DNA of 64,000 nt, taken from Neptunitalea lumnitzerae. Its GTDB lineage: Bacteria > Bacteroidota > Bacteroidia > Flavobacteriales > Flavobacteriaceae. A program made the translations under genes and the position numbers. The stretch's first letter is position 1. Each line of letters begins with the position of its first letter. Under the pieces are notes generated by a model that was not told the DNA's origin, made no database searches, and saw nothing but the letters and a program-made list of their open reading frames with translations. Below are positions 1 to 6,880 of this stretch, one piece after another. The stretch spans positions 496,001-560,000 of the forward strand of contig NZ_BRVO01000002.1 of the NCBI RefSeq assembly GCF_027924185.1, given 5' to 3'.

Positions 1-105
1 TCTACCGTAAAGGTCTTTTACTTTGAATTGATAAATTGTTTCTTTTTGTTGAGCAAATACTCCCATAGAAAAAAGTATTATAAATGAATACATTAGATTT
101 TTCAT
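1..105 (-). CDS. Glutathione peroxidase-like protein, N-terminal part (cut by window edge)
   Basis: Only the first 35 codons lie in the window; the frame is open to the left edge. The residues after a short hydrophobic segment ending in FAQ read YQFKVKDLYG, which matches the opening of bacterial glutathione peroxidases of the BtuE type. The catalytic Cys/Gln/Trp region is outside the window, so activity cannot be judged. The hydrophobic N-terminus looks like a signal peptide and suggests export to the periplasm. It lies downstream of ccsBA on the same strand but is separated from it by a terminator. The assignment rests on a short match and is tentative. Confidence 0.55.
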   Translation of the reverse strand, partial: MKNLMYSFIILFSMGVFAQQKETIYQFKVKDLYGR

Positions 106-196
106 AGTCTAAAAATTAGCTTTTCAAGCAAATTAAAAATTTAAAATTTGCCTTAGTTTACTTTATAACGAATTTAACGTTTCCTTTTTAATTAAA

Positions 197-219
197 AAAT
201 CCCGCATAAAGCGGGATTT
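197..219 (-). terminator. Rho-independent terminator of ccsBA
   Basis: A 9-bp perfect stem (AAATCCCGC with GCGGGATTT) and a 5-nt loop begin three bases after the ccsBA stop. On the minus strand it is followed by a T run. Confidence 0.85.
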
Positions 220-221
220 CA

Positions 222-3200
222 TTATTTTTTAAAATTTACCCGATACCTCCAATATGCTATAGCTGAAAATGGTAATAAAACACCAACAGTATAGTACACA
301 AAAGAAGGGGTTATTATTTTATCTCCACTTGCATAACTATGTAAACCAGTTAAATAGAAGTTAACTCCAAAATAGGTCATCATAATAGAAGCATAAGCTA
401 TCATTGCCATAAAATTAAAAGCAAACCTACCTCTTAAACCAGGTACTAAACGCATATGAACTACAAAAGCATAGATCATAATACTAACTAAGGCCCATGT
501 TTCTTTAGGGTCCCAACCCCAATAACGTCCCCAGCTTTCATTAGCCCATTGTCCTCCTAAGAAATTACCTATTGTTAACATTACCAAACCAACGGTAAGA
601 GTAAGTTCATTAATAATTGTTAACTCCTGTATAGCTAAATTAATCTTATGTTTAGTCTTAGAAGTAGTAAGAATATATAGTAATAAATTTAAGATAGCCA
701 GAATAAACCCTAAAGTAAAAGGCCCGTAACTACCAACAATTACTGCTACGTGAATCATTAACCAATAACTATTTAAAACGGGTTGTAAATTACCAATGGA
801 AGGATCCATCCAGTTCCAATGTGCAATCATAAGTATCATTGCAGTAACAAATGCCGCTGCTCCCACTGTAAAATCAGACTTTTTAAAGAATAATAATCCA
901 ATTCCCATGGTAGAAAAAGCTACATATATCATACTCTCATATGCATCACTCCAAGGGGCATGCCCAGAAACAAACCATCTAGCACCTAACCCAGCCATAT
1001 GCACTAGAAAAACAACTAATAGTGCGTATTTAAGAATGTTTACTATGTATCTAATGAATTTTTTGGATACAAAAATTTCTATAATCAATACCAAAATCAT
1101 TATAGATCCGATACTTATATACCAAACAAATATTTTCTTAAATACATCATACTTGTTATAAAGTAGCTCTGCTTTTACTTTTTCATCGGAAGGAAGAATA
1201 TCTTTTGATAGTTTCTCTTGATTTTTCTTAAAAGCATTTAATATTTCTTCTGCTTGAGAATAGTCTCCATTTACCTTAGCATCTCTTAAAATACTTTTAT
1301 ATAAAGCTAATGAGTTTTTAATAAAGCTAGCATAATCTTGATCCTCTATAAATGCAGGGTTATTAGCTAAATCCGTTTGAGAAATCCATTTGTCGTTTTC
1401 ATCATTTGGCACAGGAAATATCTTAAGAATATCACCATTTAGCGCTCTATTTAATAATGCTAGTTTTAAATCAATTTCTTTAAATTCTTTTTGAAACTGA
1501 TTAGGAACAGCTGCTTTATAAGCATCTTCTAAATATGGTCCTAATTTATAATTACCCTTCTCATCAAAAAAGTCAATAGCCTTAACGTATTTGGTACCTT
1601 CTGGTACTCCTAAAATATGGTGTAAACTATCATTTTGTTTCTTAATATATAAAATAGGTGCATGATACCACGGAATAGGATTCTGCAACATAGATAGCAT
1701 TACCTGATCTGCATTCATTTCCTTATAAGTATCGTACTTACTAAGTTTTCTCAATAATTCAGAAGAAAATGTGTTAACCGGCTTTATTCTACCTCCATCA
1801 TCTTGAATAATGAGCGCTCCAAATTTTTCTGCATGCTCTTTACTTACGGTAGTGGAATGAATAAAGTTATCCACTTCCTGATTACTTAATTTTAAAAGTT
1901 CATTATCATGCGTTTCGTGTTCTGCATGATCGTGGTCATCTTGAGCAAATATTGATGTAGTACTTAATAACATCAATAAAAACAACAATGCTTTTCTCTT
2001 TTTAGCAATTGCGTCAAGTTTTTTACCTAAATCTTTAAATCTAGTTTGCCCTACAAACATAATAGCCATAAGAGCGGCATACAGTAAAAAATATCCTAAG
2101 TACGTAATATTAGTACCCCAAAAATCATGATTAATAGACAAAATGGTTCCTTTCTCATCTGGCATAAAAGAAGATTGAAAAAATCTATACCCCTCATGAT
2201 CTAAAATATGATTCATATAAATATCATAGTCAAAAGGTTTATCATCCTCCACAGTTACTTTACTCATAAATGAAGCGTAACTTCTCTCAGTACCTGGATA
2301 TTTTTCTGCGATAAAATCGTTTAAAGTAATTTTAAAAGGAAGTTGTTTACGGATAGATCCAAAAGATAAATGAAAGTCTAAATTACCTAAAGTAATACTT
2401 TCAGGGTCGTTTATAACTCCTTTCCCGCCAAGTAGTTTTACTATTTTAGATTCATTACCAACGGTAACTTTCACTACTAATGCATCTTGAGACTCTTTTG
2501 TTATTTGTTCCTCTGGTAATGCAATAATATCGTACTTACCTTTTGTTAAACTATCAGGTATTACATAATTCATTCCAGCACTAGTATACAAAGAACGTAA
2601 CATCAACGGCTGAATGGTATCAGCTAGCAAGGTTCCTTTAAATTGATCGGCCATTCTCATGAAATTCCCTTCAAATGGAGATTCAATAGTATAAATGGAG
2701 TCTGTAGTTCTAATGTTGATGGCTCCGGCTGATGGCTTATTTAATGAGAATATTAAGTTATGAATATTAGCATCGGTACCATTCTTCAAAAAATGCTCAT
2801 GTCGAGAACCTCCTCCCGATTCCACAATTTTTAAATACTCTTCTCCATTTTCATCAGCAACAAATCCTTCTTCTGCTCCATGAATAAAGTCTACATATTC
2901 TACAGTAAAAGGTTGTCCGTTAAAATCATTATTCCAAGTAAAATTATTATTTACATATTCAGAAAACAAAAAGTCATCTTGCAACGGTTTTCTTAATGGC
3001 TCACCATCAATTTCACCATCAACTAAAACTGTTAAATACGTTTTTTCAGATAAGTAAAAATCAGCAGTTTCTCCTTCTCTCAAAGGTAAAACACCTTCAT
3101 CACCAATGTATCTGGTAATTCCAGCACCAACAATTATAAAAATGAAAGATAAATGAAGAATAAGAACTGACCATTTCTCTTTTTTATGAAGCCTGTACCT

Positions 3201-3401
3201 AACTATATTCCCCATAAAGTTTATTACGAAGAAAATCATTATGGCTTCAAACCATAAAGTATTATAAATATACAGACGAGCGGTTTCAATATTGTACCAG
3301 TGTTCTAAAAAGGTTCCTAACCCCATTGCTATAGCAAAAACAATAAATAAAATTGCCATTAAGCGTGTAGAAAACAGTACTTTGGAAAGTGGGTTTGACA
3401 T
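222..3401 (-). CDS. ccsBA: Fused cytochrome c biogenesis protein ResB-CcsA (CcsBA)
   Basis: System II cytochrome c maturation protein that carries haem across the inner membrane and attaches it to apocytochrome c. The N-terminal ResB part has three membrane segments within residues 10-95, a large periplasmic domain to about residue 430, and another membrane segment. The C-terminal CcsA part has several membrane helices and the tryptophan-rich haem-binding motif WGWDPKETWA near residue 962, with histidines in flanking loops. The 1059-residue length fits the fused form found in Bacteroidota. The junction near residues 470-495 looks like an internal signal peptide followed by a His/Asp/Glu-rich stretch, as if a secreted CcsA had been fused to ResB. 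The gene follows the haemoglobin gene by 128 bp and has its own -7 box. Confidence 0.95.
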   Translation of the reverse strand: MSNPLSKVLFSTRLMAILFIVFAIAMGLGTFLEHWYNIETARLYIYNTLWFEAIMIFFVINFMGNIVRYRLHKKEKWSVLILHLSFIFIIVGAGITRYIGDEGVLPLREGETADFYLSEKTYLTVLVDGEIDGEPLRKPLQDDFLFSEYVNNNFTWNNDFNGQPFTVEYVDFIHGAEEGFVADENGEEYLKIVESGGGSRHEHFLKNGTDANIHNLIFSLNKPSAGAINIRTTDSIYTIESPFEGNFMRMADQFKGTLLADTIQPLMLRSLYTSAGMNYVIPDSLTKGKYDIIALPEEQITKESQDALVVKVTVGNESKIVKLLGGKGVINDPESITLGNLDFHLSFGSIRKQLPFKITLNDFIAEKYPGTERSYASFMSKVTVEDDKPFDYDIYMNHILDHEGYRFFQSSFMPDEKGTILSINHDFWGTNITYLGYFLLYAALMAIMFVGQTRFKDLGKKLDAIAKKRKALLFLLMLLSTTSIFAQDDHDHAEHETHDNELLKLSNQEVDNFIHSTTVSKEHAEKFGALIIQDDGGRIKPVNTFSSELLRKLSKYDTYKEMNADQVMLSMLQNPIPWYHAPILYIKKQNDSLHHILGVPEGTKYVKAIDFFDEKGNYKLGPYLEDAYKAAVPNQFQKEFKEIDLKLALLNRALNGDILKIFPVPNDENDKWISQTDLANNPAFIEDQDYASFIKNSLALYKSILRDAKVNGDYSQAEEILNAFKKNQEKLSKDILPSDEKVKAELLYNKYDVFKKIFVWYISIGSIMILVLIIEIFVSKKFIRYIVNILKYALLVVFLVHMAGLGARWFVSGHAPWSDAYESMIYVAFSTMGIGLLFFKKSDFTVGAAAFVTAMILMIAHWNWMDPSIGNLQPVLNSYWLMIHVAVIVGSYGPFTLGFILAILNLLLYILTTSKTKHKINLAIQELTIINELTLTVGLVMLTIGNFLGGQWANESWGRYWGWDPKETWALVSIMIYAFVVHMRLVPGLRGRFAFNFMAMIAYASIMMTYFGVNFYLTGLHSYASGDKIITPSFVYYTVGVLLPFSAIAYWRYRVNFKK

Positions 3402-3471
3402 TGTAATTAATTAACTTTTATTAAAGCGTTTTGGTTTAAAAACTATAAATTCAGTTTATAATTTCAATGTG

Positions 3472-3502
3472 CAAAAATAGTATGTTTTTATAGTTTATCT
3501 AA
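3472..3502 (-). promoter_or_regulatory. Probable promoter of ccsBA
   Basis: On the minus strand TATTTTTG (3479 to 3472) matches the Bacteroidota -7 consensus TAnnTTTG. TTA lies 20 nt upstream. The start codon is about 70 nt downstream. Confidence 0.5.
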
Positions 3503-3529
3503 CTAAATTATCTTAAAATTAGCTTAGTA

Positions 3530-3928
3530 CTATTTATTAGGTTTCTCTCTATGACTGTACATATCCAAATGTATAGCACTCGCCATACGCTGAGCTTTAT
3601 TCTTTAAAATGGTTACATTTTCTCCTGTAAAATTATCATCTAAAGTACTTACCCATAACTCTAACCAAGCTTTAAAATGATTCTCATTCATATTATGGTT
3701 AAAAAAACCATCCACTTTTCTATGCTTCTTCATTGGGTTACCTTCATAACCACTATCAAAAAACAATTGCCCACACCAAAAATCAGTTAAATGAGCCAAA
3801 TGAGTTTCCCAATTAGCTATCATACCTGAAAAATATGGCGATAAAAAAGAATCCTTTCTTACTGAATCGTAAAATAAGTTAACTAATAGGGCTACATCTT
3901 CCCTATTTTTAATTTCCCGTTTTTCCAT
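3530..3928 (-). CDS. Group III truncated haemoglobin
   Basis: A 132-residue globin of the 2-over-2 group III type, which binds haem and is usually linked to oxygen, peroxide or nitric oxide chemistry in the cytoplasm. The pattern FWCGQLFF followed by G-N-P-M-K-K-H places the likely proximal histidine at His69, and the C-terminal half carries the HFKAWLELW helix typical of the group. Length is normal. The -7-like box TATCTTTA ends 4 nt before the ATG, so the transcript may have no leader. The gene is divergent from the DUF2520 gene and just upstream of ccsBA, which makes a haem theme, though it has a separate promoter from ccsBA. Confidence 0.9.
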   Translation of the reverse strand: MEKREIKNREDVALLVNLFYDSVRKDSFLSPYFSGMIANWETHLAHLTDFWCGQLFFDSGYEGNPMKKHRKVDGFFNHNMNENHFKAWLELWVSTLDDNFTGENVTILKNKAQRMASAIHLDMYSHREKPNK

Positions 3929-3932
3929 ATGG

Positions 3933-3940
3933 TAAAGATA
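3933..3940 (-). promoter_or_regulatory. -7 box of the truncated haemoglobin gene, 4 nt from ATG
   Basis: TATCTTTA on the minus strand matches TAnnTTTG at 7 of 8 positions. Only CCAT separates it from the start codon, implying a leaderless mRNA. No clear -33 TTG was seen. Confidence 0.4.
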
Positions 3941-3994
3941 AATAATTATATGTAGTGTTTACTTTTGATAATGCCAATAATTTATTAATAATTG

Positions 3995-4002
3995 TATTTT
4001 TG
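3995..4002 (+). promoter_or_regulatory. -7 box of the DUF2520-kdsC-ubiA-maf operon, 4 nt from ATG
   Basis: TATTTTTG is a full match to TAnnTTTG. CAAT separates it from the ATG at 4007, so transcription would start at or next to the A of the start codon. This also argues against the upstream TTG start at 3992, which lies before the -7 box. Confidence 0.6.
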
Positions 4003-4006
4003 CAAT

Positions 4007-4765
4007 ATGACTACAGTAACTGTTATTGGTGGAGGAAATGTAGCTTTACATTTATGTAAAGCGCTATTCAAAAGTCCGGATATAGTTTTACAACAAATAT
4101 ATTCTAGAAATAAACTCACATCTCATTTTGATGAGATTGAAGTAGACAAAATCAACAACTTAGAGTTAATTAAAGACTCCGACGTATATATCATATCCGT
4201 ATCTGACGATGCCGTAATAGAAGTTGCCAAAAGTTTACCTTTAAAAGATAAATTGGTAGTACATACAACAGGCAGCGTTACTATGGATGATTTACCCCCG
4301 GCTAATAGAAAAGGCGTGTTTTATCCTTTACAAACGTTTTCTAAATCTAAAGCGGTTAATTTTAAAGATATTCCTATCTGCCTGGAAGCTGAATTTCAAA
4401 ATGACTACAATATTTTAGAATCTATTGCTACTTCTATAAGCAATCAAGTATATAAAATAGATTCATCTCAAAGGAGGTCTTTACATCTATCAGCTGTATT
4501 TGTAAATAACTTTGTAAATCACCTTTTTTATGTAGGCGAACAACTAGGTAAAGATAAAAATATATCATTTAGCATACTTAAACCTTTAATTGAAGAGACT
4601 GTTGATAAAATAAAACATATCAACACATTTGATTCACAAACAGGACCTGCAAAACGAAATGACATAGGTACTATAAACAGTCATTTAAACCAACTTGAAA
4701 ATTATCCTAATTTTCAAAATATTTATCAAATTTTGACCAAATCAATACGAGAAACTTATGAGTGA
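4007..4765 (+). CDS. Rossmann-like and DUF2520 domain protein
   Basis: A 252-residue NAD(P)-binding protein of the family with an N-terminal Rossmann-like domain and a C-terminal DUF2520 helical domain, similar in layout to ketopantoate or pyrroline-carboxylate reductases. The dinucleotide motif V-I-G-G-G-N-V-A is at residues 6-13. The C-terminal half includes LHLSAVFVNNFVNHLF, a helix typical of DUF2520. The true substrate is unknown. The ATG at 4007 is preferred to a TTG at 3992 because the promoter -7 box covers 3995-4002. It overlaps kdsC by 8 nt and is the first gene of a four-gene operon. Confidence 0.85.
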   Translation: MTTVTVIGGGNVALHLCKALFKSPDIVLQQIYSRNKLTSHFDEIEVDKINNLELIKDSDVYIISVSDDAVIEVAKSLPLKDKLVVHTTGSVTMDDLPPANRKGVFYPLQTFSKSKAVNFKDIPICLEAEFQNDYNILESIATSISNQVYKIDSSQRRSLHLSAVFVNNFVNHLFYVGEQLGKDKNISFSILKPLIEETVDKIKHINTFDSQTGPAKRNDIGTINSHLNQLENYPNFQNIYQILTKSIRETYE

Positions 4766-5297
4766 GAAAAGCTATAAAGAATATTTAAACCATATAAATA
4801 CTTTTGTTTTTGACGTTGACGGCGTACTTACAGACGGCTCTGTTTTAGTAACCACGGAAGGTGAAATTTTAAGAACTATGAACGTTAAAGATGGCTATGC
4901 AATTAAAGCTGCTATTTTAAACGGTTACACTATTTGTATTATAACTGCAGGTAATAATGAAGGTGTAAGAGTTAGATTAAGAAACTTAGGCGTTACCGAT
5001 ATTTATATGGGGTCTTTTCAGAAAGCAGACACCCTTGATGAATTTTTAGACGTATATAATATCAACGCTGAAAATGTGTTATATATGGGTGACGATATAC
5101 CTGATATACCTCCTATGAAAATGGTTGGATTACCTACCTGCCCACAAGATGCTGCTCCAGAAGTTAAGGAAATAGCCAACTACATTTCTGATGTAAAAGG
5201 TGGAAAGGGCTGCGTAAGAGACGTCATTGAGCAAGTAATGAAGGTACAAGGGAAATGGACAAAAGACTTTGACAACGAGCTTTTTAAAGAAAACTAA
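4758..5297 (+). CDS. kdsC: KdsC-like HAD phosphatase (KDO 8-phosphate phosphatase)
   Basis: A 179-residue HAD-superfamily phosphatase of the KdsC/YrbI type, which removes phosphate from 3-deoxy-D-manno-octulosonate 8-phosphate for the lipopolysaccharide inner core. The catalytic motif FDVDGVLTDG has its two aspartates at residues 19 and 21. The late metal-binding motif GDDIPD is near residue 112, and there is no cap domain, as usual for this tetrameric family. It overlaps the upstream gene by 8 nt and lies 5 nt before the UbiA gene. Related C0-type HAD enzymes cannot be fully excluded. Confidence 0.85.
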   Translation: MSEKSYKEYLNHINTFVFDVDGVLTDGSVLVTTEGEILRTMNVKDGYAIKAAILNGYTICIITAGNNEGVRVRLRNLGVTDIYMGSFQKADTLDEFLDVYNINAENVLYMGDDIPDIPPMKMVGLPTCPQDAAPEVKEIANYISDVKGGKGCVRDVIEQVMKVQGKWTKDFDNELFKEN

Positions 5298-5302
5298 TCT
5301 AT

Positions 5303-6226
5303 ATGAAGTATTTTAAACTCATAAGAATTGTAAACTTATTAATACTAGCATTAACCCAGTATTTATTCAAATATTTTTTAATAGATTATTACTATAACAC
5401 TACTGCCTTAACAGATTTCCAGTTTTTTTTATTGGTATTTTCAACCGTGTGCATTGCCGCAGCAGGTTATGTAATTAACGATATTCAAGATGTCAATACC
5501 GATACTAATAACAAACCCACAAAAGTACTTGTTGGAAGAGAAATTTCAGAAAAAACAGCCAATTCTATTTATTTAGCATTGAATAGCATAGGTATTATTA
5601 TAGGGTTTTACCTTTCGTATGCTGTTGACAAACCTAACTATGCTATGGTGTTTGTTTTTAGTTCCGGTTTATTGTACATGTATGCTACCAATCTTAAGAA
5701 TTATGTAGTAGTTGCAAATATATCAATAGCAATACTAACTGCTGTTAGCATTCTTATAATAGGTCTTTTTGAGATTTTACCAATATATGGTGTAAATGAT
5801 GCTTATGAGCATTTAAACAAGCATGTTTTTACGAGGCTACTTGTTTACAGTGGTTTTGCTTTTTACCTCAATTTTTTAAGAGAAATAGTAAAAGATGTTG
5901 AAGATATAGATGGCGACTATAATACAGGTAGAAAAACTATCCCTATTGAAATTGGAGTTAAAAGAACAGGCATGTTAATCGCTATTCTTACTTTTTTATT
6001 AATTGCGCTACTTTTTGGATTAGGCTACACCTATTTTTTCTCTAATGAAATAGTTATAGGCTATTTATTATTTGCAGTGTTACTACCCCTATTTTTTATA
6101 GCTATTAAAGCTTCGATGGCCACCAAGAAAACTGATTTCAAAATCCTTAAAAATGTACTTAAAGGTACTATGGTTACTGGCATTTGTCTGGTAATAATTA
6201 TTCACCAATTTGTACTCACCAAATAA
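5303..6226 (+). CDS. UbiA-family prenyltransferase
   Basis: A 307-residue polytopic membrane protein of the UbiA superfamily, which attaches an isoprenoid chain to an acceptor. The first Asp-rich motif N-D-I-Q-D-V-N-T-D is at residues 59-67, and the second, D-V-E-D-I-D-G-D, is near residue 200. Both bind the prenyl diphosphate through magnesium. In flavobacteria the copy in this setting is often labelled geranylgeranylglycerol-phosphate geranylgeranyltransferase, but the acceptor cannot be read from the sequence. It sits between kdsC and maf with gaps of 5 and 2 nt, so it is co-transcribed. Confidence 0.85.
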   Translation: MKYFKLIRIVNLLILALTQYLFKYFLIDYYYNTTALTDFQFFLLVFSTVCIAAAGYVINDIQDVNTDTNNKPTKVLVGREISEKTANSIYLALNSIGIIIGFYLSYAVDKPNYAMVFVFSSGLLYMYATNLKNYVVVANISIAILTAVSILIIGLFEILPIYGVNDAYEHLNKHVFTRLLVYSGFAFYLNFLREIVKDVEDIDGDYNTGRKTIPIEIGVKRTGMLIAILTFLLIALLFGLGYTYFFSNEIVIGYLLFAVLLPLFFIAIKASMATKKTDFKILKNVLKGTMVTGICLVIIIHQFVLTK

Positions 6227-6228
6227 TT

Positions 6229-6816
6229 ATGATTTTAGACAAAGTAATTTCTAAATACAACTTAGTATTAGCTTCTAATTCGCCTCGAAGAAAGCAATTT
6301 CTAACAGATTTAGGGGTTCCTTACAGTGTTAGAACCGCAAACGTGGAAGAAGTTTATCCAGAAACTTTAAAAGCATCAGAAATAACCAATTATTTAGCAA
6401 AACTAAAAGCTGCTCCCCTTTTAGAAGATTTAGCAAAAAATGAATTGCTTATAACATCAGACACTATTGTGTGGTTAAATGAGGTTGCACTAGGGAAACC
6501 TGCTAATGAAAAAGATGCCTTCGAAATGATTTCATCTCTTTCTGGCACCTCCCATAAAGTGATTAGCTCAGTTTGTTTATCTACTAAGCAGCAACAAATA
6601 GTAGAAAGTGTAACCACCAAAGTTACTTTTAGAATACTTACCAAAGAAGAAATATTATACTACATTACAAACTTTAAACCCTTTGATAAAGCAGGTGCAT
6701 ATGGAATCCAAGAATGGATAGGCCATATTGGAATTACCAGCATTGAAGGATCTTACAATAACGTAGTTGGACTACCAACAGCACAATTTTATCAAATGCT
6801 TCAAAAATTTATCTAA
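6229..6816 (+). CDS. maf: Maf-like nucleoside triphosphate pyrophosphatase
   Basis: A 195-residue Maf protein, which hydrolyses non-canonical or modified nucleoside triphosphates to monophosphates in the cytoplasm. Family motifs are LASNSPRRKQFL near the N-terminus, the TSDTIV metal-binding region, and GKPANEKDA. The ATG at 6229, two bases after the prenyltransferase stop, gives the normal Maf length; a TTG start at 6184 would add 15 residues inside the previous gene and is unlikely. It is the last gene of the operon that begins at 4007. Confidence 0.9.
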   Translation: MILDKVISKYNLVLASNSPRRKQFLTDLGVPYSVRTANVEEVYPETLKASEITNYLAKLKAAPLLEDLAKNELLITSDTIVWLNEVALGKPANEKDAFEMISSLSGTSHKVISSVCLSTKQQQIVESVTTKVTFRILTKEEILYYITNFKPFDKAGAYGIQEWIGHIGITSIEGSYNNVVGLPTAQFYQMLQKFI

Positions 6817-6852
6817 AAACTGAATTTAATAAAGGTTAGGTATAATTTTTGA

Positions 6853-6860
6853 TATATTTG
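6853..6860 (+). promoter_or_regulatory. -7 box of the PIG-L deacetylase operon
   Basis: TATATTTG matches TAnnTTTG. The start codon follows 20 nt later. No convincing -33 TTG was found. Confidence 0.5.
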
Positions 6861-6880
6861 AAGGACTAAAACCCTATCTT

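Noticed and set aside
3992-4006. Upstream TTG start for the DUF2520 gene
   Set aside because: It would overlap the -7 promoter box and add five residues before a normal Rossmann start.
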